In this document: piece by piece, positions 20,866 through 34,251 of the stretch
Position numbering within the stretch: position 1 is the stretch's first letter
Layout of the letters: every line of letters starts with the position of its first letter
From: Sitta carolinensis
Taxonomy: Eukaryota > Chordata > Aves > Passeriformes > Sittidae
Direction: 5' to 3'
DNA: 64,000 nt
Assembly: GCA_032173965.1 (NCBI GenBank)
Contig: JAVUNC010000004.1
Span: 25,025,001-25,089,000, forward strand
Notes under the pieces: model-generated
What the model was told of the DNA's origin: nothing
The model's database searches: none
The model's input: only the letters and a program-made list of their open reading frames with translations
Made by a program: the position numbers and the translations under genes

Positions 20866-23800
20866 GGAAAGATTACTGATTGCTAGCAATTAGAGATGCT
20901 TTCCTTCTTTTCCCCAAGAACATATCAGGAAAATCCAATGAATTACAGATGGAAAAATTTATTCAAGATTTCAAGGTCTCCATATTTGAGTGGTTCTTTT
21001 GGGTGTATTTCGTATCATGATACTTCTCTTGTTATTTACCTTTTTTAAAGCCTATATAGCATATTCTAAAATCCATATCCATTTGAAGTCCTTTAAAAAC
21101 CTACAAAATAATCACTTTTTTTCCTGCTTGTACTCATGAAGTATTCTTGGTATTTTCTCAACATCAAAACTTCTACCTATGGTATCTAGTTTACAGAAAG
21201 AAAAATAGACTTTCACCCTTTAACACACTTATTTACTGAGATTTGTTTAAATCCCTCAAATGCTGAAGGATTTACGGTGTTTGAATTGGACAGAGGTTGT
21301 GATCAATGGGTGTAATTCAATCCCACAAGGAACCCGAAGTGTTTATATAGGTAAATTGATTGAAAAACAGATGTAAAAATGGTTGGGATAATGTCAAGAG
21401 TGAATTATAGCTGTGAGATATTAGGAATAGATACCTAAATACTAACTTATTAACAGGAAGCACTGGAAGACTTTAGAAGTGGGTTAGGGTGGGTGAAAAG
21501 TAGATCAATAGCTGGAGACTTGAAGGTGATATCAGTGTGTATCACTTGGGGGAGAGCAAGACTTGGTGATTAGGCTGCAAAAAAGGGAAAATGTTTGAAC
21601 TCACAATTTCTCTTAGGATAAAAATTACAACCATAATGAAAGCATCATAAGAAGTTTTGTTTCTAGCTCAAAGTTTTCAGCCAAGTCCAGGATGTTTTGT
21701 CATATAAACTTTAATTAAGATGGTTCATGAGCACAGGATAATGAAAAAGACATCAGTATAGTGGAAGAAGATAGGGTACAATGTTTATCTTCTTAGAAGA
21801 ATATTGCATTCTGCTCAGGATTAGAGTTGTATCTTGGGAGATATTATGCAAACAGAAAGTCTCTGCCATGCTCAGTGGCCAGACTCATAAAGTGAACTTC
21901 AGTAAAAATCAGTTTAGATGAGAAGTGCCTTTGCTCAAACTGAACCAGTCAAATGGATGCGTGCTCTGGATGAAATGTAATGGTCTCTGTTGTGCTCTTC
22001 AAAGTAGATGGTCTGTCTGTCCCTTTTGGCTATTAAAGTCTATGACATGTGGATTTAGTTTTATGCTTAATACAATTTAATATCCTAAGCTGAAAGTGTC
22101 CTTGATTCAGGCAGCTACTTTTGGGTGGGATATAGAGGCAATCTAAGAGAGATGGAAGAGTCAGAAATGCGTGATTCACCACTTGATGTTCAGGTCTTTG
22201 AGTTGCCAGTGGTTTGGCCAGCTGCACTTTTCAGAGAAAGTTTGGCTGTAGAAAAATATGAGGACACCTGCTGAATGACTTTGATTCTGATCTGATCTTT
22301 TGTATTGGAGCTTAATTAAAAATATGTAAAGTTCTTAACATGCTGTAGGTAAAATCCAGTAATAATTGCAGTTACTATATGACTTTGAATGGAAGAAAAG
22401 GAGAATCCTTGTCAACTGTGGCTTAGGGAGGAGGTGAAGATTTTCTTAAATTGTCTTTTGGTTAAATCCAGAGGCACTGTTGAAGAGTGGTTTTATCTAC
22501 AGTATCCAGTTTTTCTCTATTAGACATCCTAAAGAGTGGTTGTAAAACTTCCTTTTCTAGGACCTAGCATTAATAGAAACACAATTTTTTACAGTTGGGG
22601 AAGCTTCTTACTTGGATTTAAGTATTCACCTCTGGTCTTCTCAGTTTCATCACCACTTTAGTTCATCAAGAGTAGCAAGTACAAATACCTGACTCAACAT
22701 ACAAATAAGAAAAATAAGAATTATTTAAATACATGTGTCATATCAGTTGTAGGGTGTGTACTCAGAGTTACAATTCAAGTATGTTGGTAGTACAGCCATA
22801 GTAATCTGGCAAGTGCAAGCATATGTGAAAGGAGTGCAGTACTCCTATCTCAGGTTATTTCTACCTTTAAAATAAAAAAGTATATTTCTCCCTTTTCTAC
22901 CATTCATTTAAAGATTGTTATAATTTTGCTTTGTAAAAATTTCAAATTTATTATGCAATGGAAAAATACATTGGAATGTCCTTTTTATATTCATAACTGA
23001 TATTCACAGATTTTCTATCTCTTGCCTCTATGTTTTGGCTTAAGTTCCCTCTTATGAGCTCTGTAAGGCCTTAACTTGAAACTTCAGGATTTTGTAGTTT
23101 TGGATTAAAGAGTATAACTTCATTCACTTTTTTTTCCCATGCATTACCTAGGAAAAAAGTCCCTACACAATGAAATTTCTGAAGACCTTCATAGGCCATA
23201 TGAAATAAACTTCCTTTGGCCTCCTAAAGTTTCCATCAAATGAAATGGTAAATAAATATATTAAATAAATTTTCCTCTAAACAGGGGGTATAACTGCACC
23301 AAGGAAGCCTTTTGACTACATTTATGCCTGTTCTAGAGACAAAGCTTTTCTTTTGATTTCTGAATTGTTTTGGAGCATATGAAAATGGGATTTCAGTTGT
23401 GAGGGAAAACCGAATCAACCTCTCTATCCTTATCAGAAATGAAAATAGAATATTCAGCCTGCCAAACTGCTTCCAGCATGAAGGCCAAAATTATCTGAAG
23501 CACAACCATCAAGCTAGAATATCTAAATTGGCTGTCAAGCAAGTTTGATGGGACATTCACTCTTTTTAACTGCAATGTGTGCTCCCAGCATGTATCAAAT
23601 TGGATGGCAGAGGAGAGCCACTTGGTTCCTGTAGGTAGCTGGAACTCTTTATGCCAGTTTGTGTGTGTGTGACACTTAAGGTGCTTAAATGCTTATCTGG
23701 GAGGGAAAAATCATATCTCTGTGTATGCCATCTAGCTGTATAACTGGTTCTGCTAAAGTGCTTTCTATAAATGGGTTTTATGTCTGAATAACAACAGCTG

Positions 23801-26800
23801 TGCTGTAACAGACTTGTCATATTTTTGCAAGAAGTTTCTTAGCACATGATTATTTCATAACTTGGTAAGTTCAATATTTATTAAATTGTCTACTGTGCAG
23901 ATTTAGAGCACTAAACCCAGTGCTCTGCAGTAATGCAAGCCACCAGCATTCTCAGTTCACAGTTCAGATTGAGTTTCTTTACGGTAGTTGGTAGCTGATT
24001 TTGTTTTTCACCAAGTAGCAAACTCTAGAAATGCTTTTTTCCTAAGCAGAACTTAATGCTATTTCAAATATTTCACTTCACTCTTCTTGTAGTGATTTAG
24101 TATTTTGTGGTAATCTTAATAAGAAATAATTGTTTAAAAAAAAATTAATTACATTTAATTTGAAAAAAATGCTAAATTTCATAATTACAGTCTGTTACTG
24201 AGGTGTTTTTTTTTTTTTTTTTAATTCAGTGGAGCTTATTACCAGCAAAGAAGTTTGTTCCTAATAAGTTACTTTTTTCCCCTTCGTGTTAGTAGTCCTA
24301 AATCTGTGTGTCTTCCTCAGTGAGACTGCAGTAATCATTTTCTCTAACAAAAATCACCTGAGGAGCTTTCTGTAGCTTGAAACAACAAAATCTTAGAACA
24401 GAAAGGAAAGTAGTTCTCCTTTAGAGTGTTATTCTTCCAGTTGTCCTCTTCTGAATCATCATAACTACAGAGAACATTTAATTACAAAGGGCCAATGTTG
24501 TCCATAAATCTGGAAGAATTGTCTAAATAAGGGCATCTCAAGCTTTAGTAAGGACCACTCTTAATAGCTGTTAAATCGACATTTTAAAGAAGTGAATAGA
24601 CCCCTTTTACTGAGCAAGGTTTACCCTGCAGTTGGTATTAACTTACGTCTCAACAGGGTTGAGATTCCTAATATCAGACTGAGCTGTTGTTCATGACTTT
24701 TTTCATCTGAGGATAGGAATTTGGGTCTGACAGGCAGGTGGGCTGTACTGTGTGCATTGTCCAGCTGCTTAGAAAATTCAGATCTCACATGCTGAATTCA
24801 TGTGAGAATTAATTCACAAGTTGAATTCTCGGTTTATAGCTGCCTAAGGAGATACGCAAGTTGGTTTGGACTCTTGTTTTCAATACTGTGAACTACAATG
24901 AAATGGTAGAAATATTATAGAAGTATCTTATTTCCTTTCTCTACCAGTAAGTTGAAGGTTGCTGGCATTCCTGTAAAATCCAAATGTCTAAATATTTCAA
25001 TTAAAATCAAGCAGACAACACCAACACACACTATTCCTGGGTACTTTAGAAGAGTCTTAAATTTTAACAGTTGCTGAATGACTGTTTTGGGAATGAAAAG
25101 TTGTCTCTTTCCTGTGCTCTAAGTAAATAAATGCATTTAGTGTATCTAATGTGTCATGGTGTTAATGTCTTCATGGTTCACTGTGGTGATAGTCTTGCAT
25201 GCAAATCCTTGAATGTTGCCTAACCTAAATCTACTCCCTGAAAGTGTTTTTTTTGATTTTTTTTTTTTTCTTGTGTGGATAATTTGTTGTGCTTCACTGA
25301 GCAGAATCAACAGCATGAATTAGCTGTATGACCAAATTCTGGCTTCAGAGGGTAAATTATTAGAGCCATGTGTTACTTCACATGTTTTTTCTGCCTGGTG
25401 GAAGATTGAACTCTAATTATTAAAGATATACTTCTGAACTAGTCTCAGTGGGATATTTTTAAGTGACTGGTAAAATCTTAACTTCCCAGTGTAAAAAAGG
25501 CTTCTGTTGGCCATCAGTTCTGCTCTGCTCATGATTCATTTGTTCACACTGAAAGGAGTCCGGTGTGGTCCTTGGGGTCACAGGGTGGCCTTCGAATAGA
25601 AAAGGGAGGGATAAAAGCATCAATATATTTGTTTTCTCATGGATGATCTGGTTGCACAGTCAACAGGACAGGCTGTGGGCTCTCTGTGCCGACAGCCATC
25701 AGGTACCTAGTAAAACTGGGGGTCTTGTGGGTGATGTCTGAGGGACTTTATTTAATAGTCATGGCCATTACAAATAACAAAAAAGTCGCCCAAACAGTAT
25801 AGATTTTAACTTCTGTGAAGGCACAGACTCACACTATCAAAATAATTGTCATGTTAAACCTGACCCTAAACCAAACAGTACAAAGCGATCATTTCAGGGA
25901 GTAGTGTCCCATTATTACAGGAAAATGCTGCTGTTCCTATTCACTGTTACCAGCAAGGGGGTGATTCAATGCCACAAGCATTTCCCTTGGTAGGCAGGAG
26001 ACCTTTTTTGTGTGTGTGCTCTCTGAGCAGATTTTCAGTTGAAAACACTCCCCAGATGGGGTTTTATTGTCAGGTTTGCTCTTAGAAATAGCTTTGGCTT
26101 AATGGAAACATTCAGGCAAATTTTGTTTTGCCATTGTCTCTTTTTGAGTATTCTGTGTTCAATGAATTGGAAAGAGGGAAAATATGTACCAGGAACTTAT
26201 GAAGATCCACCTGCTTGCTCCATCAGGCTGTGGGAACCTGGAAGTTGCTAAAATGCTAATGAGCCACCTGAGTTGCAGCACTTTGGTCAATAGATGTAGT
26301 GTGAAAGATTACTTTTTCCAGAAGAAGACAATTTCCATTCTGAATCTCCACCACAATACTGAGGTGCTGCGTACTGTGGATTGCTGTCCTGTGACTTTGG
26401 AGCACCACAAAAACATGGAGCGTGGCAAAACCAAGGCATTTTCCCCTGAAGGACAAACCCTGTCCAAATTCATTTACTCTGCTGCTGCTACAGCACACTT
26501 TTCCCAAGGAAGATGATTGCTGTAAGGGGCACATTGTGCAATATGCAAAGAAGTGCAAATCAGACAGCAGCTTCCATTGCTACGCCTAAAAATATAGCAA
26601 AAACATACTTCAAAATGATAAAGAAAAGGTTGGAAGAGTATAATAATAATGTTACGTGTATTAAGTTCCAAAGAAGCTATTGTGGCAGGGTCTCATCGTT
26701 CATGGTATCATTGCACAAGAATATGGAAGACAGAATATTTTTTGTCCCCAACAGTTTGCAGTTTAAATTGAGATGGTGTAATGAGTGAATATAACAAATA

Positions 26801-29800
26801 TGAGGGGCAGATGATTAAAATATAAAATGGCAAGGACTTTGACTAGTGATATTTTTACATTTATGTGTTATATAAATTTATGGTTTGAGGTGGGTTGTTA
26901 AAATAGATGTTAATTATATCCATAGTCTTTGCTGGCCACTTGCCTATCCAGTATGAGCAGTTGGGTCATGAGGAAGGATTTGAAATCCATGAATACAAAG
27001 TAGGAAAATACATGAAATCAAATTGCATGCAAAATAACCCTGAGATGAAGTCTGTGCCTCCTTTACTGTCTGTGTTCTCTTGCTGTCCGCAAACCTTTTC
27101 AAGATCTTTGACAAGGCAGAAGCTCTTGTATGAACACAGGCTTTCACTTTCTGACTCTTAATTCTGGATTATTTATGTGGCATTGCAAGGACAACAAAAG
27201 GCACAGAAATGTGCCTATTTCTCATGCGTGTCTATGAGAAAGATGCTTTTGTGTCTGACAAGACCTTTAGTCCTGCCGTTGTTTTCAGTGTTCAGAAAAC
27301 ATTACTTGTTTCTTAGCCTGGGACTTTTGGAGATAGAACAGTCCAGGTCTTGTTTCTGATGCTCTTTCACTTAGCTTTGTAATATTTTTGTCATCTTATA
27401 AAAGACATTTTTATTAGGCTGGTTTGTTTTCCAAAGCAACACTTTCACCACAGAAGCATTTTGACATGGAGCAGCCGTGCTCCCATGTCCAGCATTAATG
27501 GCAGAAGGTTTGTAGATTGCTCCAGGAGAAATGTGGGTTTCTCTTGGCAGGCCTTTCAGCAGTACCTTGTTCAAGGAAAGAAAAGTCCACAGTAGCTGGC
27601 AATTCTAATTTGATATAAGTTGAAATACATTGGCTTTGAGTGACACTGAGCTAATGCACATCATGAGATGAAAAGTTGTCATTTCAGCCATGTTAGCTCT
27701 TAGGTCTCAGCTCATAATTATTTATAAAGATTATTTTAATATATCAGGGCTTACTGCACTCAGTTGCATTTATGAGTGATCATAAGGGCATCTAAAGGGT
27801 GGATTTCTTTGCTTGTTTCAGTCAAAATAAAAATAAGTAAACATTATGCACACGAACTAGTCATGATACATTCTGCTTTTAAAGGCCTTTGGTTAGAATG
27901 TAGCTCTGTAACTCAGATGGTGAGTACTGGAGCTGCTTGCAATCTCTCAATCCCAGCTATAATTCCCATAGCATAGAATGGCTATAACAAGCTTGATATA
28001 TTCTTATTACCTATTCTGTATATTGTTTATTCTGATGGGTAAATCTTAAATTTTCATTGTTATTGCTGCTGCTTTGTACTCCCTGAGCATTTGAAATGAA
28101 ATGAATTTTTGCTACCTTATGAAGTCGAGTCCTATAACTTTCTAGTCCATACCTCATCCCTGGCAGTTGCAACTCATTGCAAGCTTAGGAAAGGAAGGAA
28201 ACTAGTGGGCAGCAATCCTTCTCTGGGTAGTCCATGAATTTTAAAGCAGTTTTTTTGAAGTAACTTACATTTTTTATCTCAGCATTCTTGTCTTTCCGTG
28301 ATGCGATTTTGTATTATATGAAAAATGTTTCTTTTTTCTAAGTTAGGAGCCTGATCATATCATTATGTTGTAGATAAGAAACAACTGACTGTTGTTTTCA
28401 CCTTCTCAAAATATCCTGCCCTGGTTTATGTAAACAGAAAAGTCTTACTGTGATATTTCTGCACACGGATGTTCTTCTGTGTTTTTCATATTTCTTCTTC
28501 TTGTGCCTTTTTTGTATGTGGTTTATTACTACCCCAGCCTTCAGGTTGTGTTTTCAGTCCCAGTGCTCCAGAGGCTTGTCTGGTCACTGTTGCAGTGCAG
28601 CTAATGAGTCTCAGTGCACACCTTGTGCTCAGAGGCACAAGTTCACCCCTCATGTTGGACCTGCGTGAATATTTCTGTGTGCCTGGGAATTTTGGCTGGG
28701 GGCAACCAAAGGTGGCTGGAAATGATGCAGAAAAAATTACTCCCTCGTGTTTTCTTAGCTCCAGAAACATCATCTGCCTGGTAAGCAACCCTGTTTGAGA
28801 CTGGCCCGCTTGAATATTTATTAGGATTATATAGATCAGTGATGTATCTAGGAGATCTAGTGGAAAAGAGTAATTCTGTAACTAAGAGCTCACAGCAGCA
28901 CATTATTTTTTCTAATCTAAAATCTCATATTGTCCTAATATTTACCAATAAAGAAAACAAACATGTCTTGTTACTAGAATATATGTGTAGAAGGAGGTAG
29001 CAAATTAAACAGATATAATAGGATTTTTCATGATACTGTTTTTCATAAAAAATCTAAGACATTTTAACCTTTTTTATGCTTCCTGATAAATGTTGAGATT
29101 AATATAACTTAATTTTTATTAAGTATAGTCTAGGCCACTACACTGAGCCCAGAGTGCTGTTTCAAACATTTCAAATAGCTTCTGCCTCAAGGAGAAGCTT
29201 CATCTGTAGTAAGAAATCTACCTCTAAAAAGAAAGGCTCTACTTAAAAATATGTTCATTTAAAAAAAAATATATAAAGAAGAGATGAGTTCTGTCTTCAC
29301 TTCTGGCTTTCAGGGAAAGAATAAATATAGGGCATCTAGGTTCCTCTAAATTGTTAGAGGGTTTTTTTTCCCTGAAAATTGGTTGTAGGTGTGACAAACA
29401 CAATTTATCATCCCTCTGGACTGCATACAGGTACTTGATTGATTTCAGTGTTGTGAAAGTGAAAGGCAGCCTCATGTTTTATCATCGTACTCCTCTATGA
29501 GAGATCTTGGATGAAATACTCCAAATTTAAGCTATTTTTGTTATTACAGATCGACCAAAGAATAGGATTATATATACTTTGTAAACACTTGCTCTCATTT
29601 TGGGCATCGCTGGCCTCATATTCTCTAAACACAGGTGGTTAAGGTTCATAAATGCCTTTGTATTTGAATGGTCTGTTTTGTATTCTAGTCTCGTGATTTT
29701 ATAGCTGGAGTGAAAACCTGGGCTTAGCAACTTTCATATACTAGCATATGTGCTGCACCAAATGATTTTGGATTGATGCCATAAAACGGATCTCATATTT

Positions 29801-30670
29801 TAGTAATTATTTTATAATCATAACTAACTGTTAACAATTTGTAATATACAAAATTACTACCAGCAAAAAAAAAAAAAAAATCAATGAAAGTATCTTTTGA
29901 TTGACAGATTTGGTTGACTAGGGAATAAGAGAACTCCTTTTTCTTTTAATTTATCTTTTTACATGCAGCCTAATAATTAACGACAAACAGTTTTTCAATA
30001 CTTGAATATTCAAAATGTATATCTTGATATTTTATTCACCTTTGACATGATGACAGAGCTGTCTTCCATACTCTAGATATGTTCCCCTAAATGTATTAGG
30101 TTTAAGAGATGTGTCTGGAGTGAAAAAACCAGCATACTCTCTTTCCTGCTCTGCTCTTTCTAGCCCTAGTTTTTATTTCCAGAGCTACCAGGCAAATACA
30201 TTCAAGAAACTTCATGATAAGCACTTGAAACATATTTAAAACAGTATTCTGATCACTTAATTATTTTCTACCATTCCAGAATTGCTTTACATTATATTTG
30301 TTTTTAATAATTTAATATATTTGTTTTTTAAAAAATTTAATACTTGCTTATTATATTTGTTTTTCCAGATTTAAATAATACTTTCATGAAAAGAAGCTTG
30401 TTAGAGAAATGTAGTCACATAAAGAAATTTATGAATCCTGAGGAGACGCCCACTTGTTTGACTTTTATCTTTTGTTTCTGATTTGAAATAGATGTTTGAA
30501 GCATTGCTTTGTGTTTCCCCACTGGTAGACCAGTAAGCAAATGCTTTTGTTCCTGAAGGCTGAAGAAGAAGAAAAAAATTCCGTTTCTGCAGTCACAGTT
30601 GAGCTTTTAGTTCCAAGAACAAAGCATCCAAGAGCCTAAAAAATACAGCCAAAAAAGTCAGAAAGGCAAT
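20866..30670. other. Intergenic, about 9.8 kb, no recognised gene
   Basis: AT-rich sequence without recognisable exons, RNA genes or named repeats. Visible items are a T run at about 24205-24221, overlapping hairpin-forming inverted repeats at 24783-24830, and an A16 run at 29865-29880. The short frames at 26039-27359 and 28450-28903 are unrelated to any family I know, and they overlap on both strands. Confidence 0.6.
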
Positions 30671-30810
30671 ATTTTATTTTATTTTATTTTATTTTATTTT
30701 ATTTTATTTTATTTTATTTTATTTTATTTTATTTTATTTTATTTTATTTTATTTTATTTTATTTTATTTTATTTTATTTTATTTTATTTTATTTTATTTT
30801 ATTTTATTTT
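30671..30810 (+). repeat. (ATTTT)28 pentanucleotide microsatellite
   Basis: Exactly 140 bases of uninterrupted ATTTT, 28 perfect copies, followed by a short T run and ordinary sequence. The absence of any interruption suggests a young or actively changing tract. The true length may differ, since assemblers often collapse such tracts. Confidence 0.98.
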
Positions 30811-31887
30811 TTTACTTTTCTCCTTAAAGTAATGCCTAAACTGAAGGAATAGTGTTTCCATCATCCAGAAACCTCAGACTTTGTGGGAAAGGGAGCATTT
30901 CCTCTGCTTGCTGAACAAGGCTGGGGAGCTACCTTGCCTTTGACTGGGGATGCTCTTGTATGCAGAATCAGTCACTTGCTTTTCCTTTTCAGAGTAAGCA
31001 TAGATGCTCTCCTGATTTGGAGGAAGTCAATTTCCGATTTTCAGAACATGGTTTATTTGCTCTCCACTGCTGATCAACATACAAAATATCCTGCTCTCTG
31101 GCAGATGTTCTGTCTCTTGCCTCATCCCTTGAATTTGAGTGGCAGGGATAGGTGCTCATTTGGGAGCTGTTCCATAGTAATTTCTTCTTATGAAATGATA
31201 GCAAAGAAACAGTACCAACGAGGACACACGGCTTCTGTGTGGCAGGAGGTCACACACCAGTGGCAGCTGTCAGGATGCACTGTGAGCCACTAGTGGTGGC
31301 TGAATACAACCAGAAATAAATGCTTTGTCACAATGCACTATGGGTAAAGCTTAGTAATTCTTTATTCTGGCACACATATTTCTTATTAATGCACCACAAA
31401 ATGGCATATCTTAGGTATAAATAGTAGTAAGAAGAGTCACTTAATATGATTTTTTTATTTGTTGTTCCTCTATTGCAACACAACCTCTTCTGCAGCCATC
31501 AGGGCTGGGTATGGTCTGTGTGTAAGGGCTGCAGCATGGCGTACGTGAGGTAGGAAATGGAGTGTTCCTTCTGATTGCATGGATGGTGCAGGCTGCTCCT
31601 GCGTTGAGTTCACTCTTCTGTTCTGCTGTTTGCTATAATAGTCATTTCAGATGCAGCCACGAAAAATCTGCCATCAACAGCTCCATCCCACTCTTTAGAG
31701 TGTGAAAACCCCTATTTAAATTATTTGCAGTGTTGTGGATATCTAATTATTCTGAATGTTCTGTTTATCTGTGCTTGCGTTCCCTCCCAGTGCAGCTGGC
31801 ATGGCTGTGTCTGCACTGTTACAGCAAACAGCAGAACAGACGTCTGAACTCACAATCAGGAGCAGCATCATCCATGCAGTCAGGAGG
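30811..31887. other. Intergenic, no recognised gene
   Basis: Ordinary mixed sequence between a microsatellite and a CR1 element. The 136-codon frame at 30883-31293 and the paired frames at 31730-31952 show no recognisable domain. The latter run into the CR1 copy, so I do not call genes here. Confidence 0.6.
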
Positions 31888-32394
31888 AACTGGAACGCTG
31901 CATCCTGCTCTGGGGTCCCCAGAACAGGGAGAACATTGACCTGTTGGAGCAAGTCCAGAGGAGGCCACCAAGAGGAGCAGAGGGCTGGAGCACCTCTCCT
32001 GTTAGGAAAGGCTGATCAGGTTTGTTCAGCCTGGAAAAGAGAAAGCTTTGGGGTGACCTACTTGTGGCCTTCTGTATCTGAAGGGAACCTACAGAAAAGA
32101 TGGAGTGAGACATTTTAAAGGACAAGTAGTAACAGGACAATGGGGAACTTTCAATGTTTCAAATTTAAAGAGAGTAGTTTAGATTAGGTATTAGGGAGAA
32201 ATTCTTTACTGTGAGGGTGGTGAGGCCCTGGGAAAGGTTGCCCAGAGAACTTGTGGATGCCTGTGCCTGGGAATGTTCAAGACCAGGCTGGATTAAACTG
32301 AGGAACCTGATCCAGTGAAGGGTGTCCCAGTGCAGCAAGGGTGTTGGAACTAGGAGATCTTTAAGGACCTTTCCAACCCAGGCCATTCTATGAT
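31888..32394 (+). mobile_element. CR1 LINE, 5'-truncated 3' end (about 0.5 kb)
   Basis: This is the longest CR1 copy in the window. It starts in the part of CR1 just upstream of the 3' UTR (GCTGCATCCTGCTCTGGGG). It continues through GAGCAAGTCCAGAGGAGGCC, GGGCTGGAGCACCTCTCCT, TTCAGCCTGGAAAAGAGAA and AAATTCTTTACTGTGAGGGT, then TTGCCCAGAGAACTTGTGGA. It ends with CATTCTATGATT at 32384-32395. It is non-coding and degenerate. The short minus-strand frame at 32165-32446 is the complement of this copy and not a gene. Confidence 0.95.
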
Positions 32395-34151
32395 TGCTTA
32401 TGAACTTAAAATTGGTTTGCCTTGCTTCCCCCTGCCCAATGAGCACTTGGTAAGTTTAAGAGGTTTAATTTGGTTTGCGTTTCTCTTTGGTGGCTTCTGG
32501 TCCCTGTAGATACGGCATCAGTTTGTCCCTTTTTTTGCTGTCCTGCTGAACATCTGTTTTTCTCAGTGGGACAGCAGGAGGATTAGAATGGATTAAAGTT
32601 GGGTAAGGTGCTAATAAAAAATACAGGAAAGAAGAAAATTTCGCATATAATTAATTAAAGTGTAGTGTGGCAAGAAGGGAAGCACAGCTGTATTTTTGGA
32701 TGGAAATCCTAACAGGTCCTAACAGGTCTATCAGCCAAGATGAAATCTCACATTACATGCTACAGTGTTTGTAGTCCAGAGATTCCCCTAATTGCTTTGC
32801 TGAAATCCCTACAAATCATATTGTAGATTACACTGAAATACATTCTTTCTCTACCAAAATGTCATTTTTTCTAATAATGGACTTTTAAACTGGAAATGAG
32901 TAATGTACAATCCACTTGACATTTTTAAAGCTGAGTTCATGGAGGCAGGATGTCTGCCAAAGAAAAGTGAGATTGTTACCTGCACTCCTCTGATTAATGT
33001 CACAGGGTGTTTAGCATGCATGGATGGCAGGTCTTTGCAGTGAACTCTTCCTTGTGGATTCAAATCAGTTTTGAAGTATTTTCACCAATGTTTGTCATAT
33101 TACAGATTGAAAGTCATTGCCCAATGTCTTTGGGCAGGCTTTCCTTGTCCCTGTCAGGATTTGCTAATTGCTTTCTTGCCGTTGGAATAGGGACAGTGAT
33201 GCTTTTTTGGGGGTAATTTCACAGTTTCCTGGAGCAGGACTTCCTGTGTGGAGTCTGGAAGGACCTGCTGCTGTCCAGCCACCATCAAAGCTTTACACAG
33301 AAGTCCTTATGGGAAGTAAGCTCAGTCAGTCAGTAATGATTTTCCAAACATCCAAATATTTTTAAAGTGTGTCTACTAAGCTATTGGCGCCTATTTAAAA
33401 TATGCTGCTTCATAAAATGTATTTCAAAAGACCAAACAATTTTTTACAGTTTCTGGTAAATAATTAGAAAACTGCCTATGCCACTTAACTAGGCCACAGA
33501 ATGTTTCAAATTTAATGAAATGGACATGTAAAAGCCTCAGATACTGGTTACAATAAAGAGATGGACTGTTGAGCTTTACAATAACTGCAGCATCAACAAG
33601 ACTCAAAATATAAATAATTAGTTGAATTCACAGACACTTGGCTGAATTGCAAATTTAATATAATTTCATTGATTCTCTGCATAGCTAAGACTATATTTAT
33701 TTGAGAAGAGAGAGAGAAAGCAGAGATGGGAAGCCCTTACCTTAATCAGATTGCTTTTGACTTAAATTCCTCTAGGAGTTCTGAATAGGTTAATGGGCAC
33801 TGTCGCCCAGTAGTTACCATGGAAGAAGCATTACACTATTAAAAATAATCAGTGTCAGGGATTTATTTCTGAGCATTTGCCTTATGTGTTCATAAAATGG
33901 TCTGAACAATAGTAACTCACATGTAATTATAGGTATTTAAAAGCCATTATAATAAAACAATAGCTTAAATGTGAAATCAGACTTTACAATTTTAAAAATG
34001 AATACACATTTATTCTCATTGTATTTATGATAATTCTGGTTGTAATCTCTCACTACATTGAAGTTTCTTTCCAATTTTCCAGTTGATTCTAAGTGTATGA
34101 AACCCGAAGACTGAAGTGCTTTGTGCAAACTATGTATACCTCCATTTTATT
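32395..34151. other. Intergenic, no recognised gene
   Basis: AT-rich sequence with a small 10-bp tandem duplication (CTAACAGGTC-like) at about 32707-32728. The short frames at 32851-33606 are unrecognised and overlap. I see nothing else. Confidence 0.6.
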
Positions 34152-34191
34152 TTTATTATTACTATTATTACTACTACTATTATTACTACTA

Positions 34192-34251
<60 letters not shown>
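34152..34251 (+). repeat. (ATT)n trinucleotide microsatellite
   Basis: An imperfect ATT/ACT array from about 34152 becomes a perfect (ATT)18 at 34198-34251. The ACT interruptions lie only in the left half, as expected where the right end is the younger, growing end. It produces the poly-Leu/poly-Ile peptide in the overlapping frame, which is not a gene. Confidence 0.96.

Noticed and set aside
20542..20886. 114-codon frame with a hydrophobic FVFVFV segment
   Set aside because: It is a translation of the GTTTTT repeat inside an LTR remnant.
31743..32446. Short frames on both strands near 32 kb
   Set aside because: They overlap or run into a degenerate CR1 copy. No intact reverse-transcriptase motif is present.
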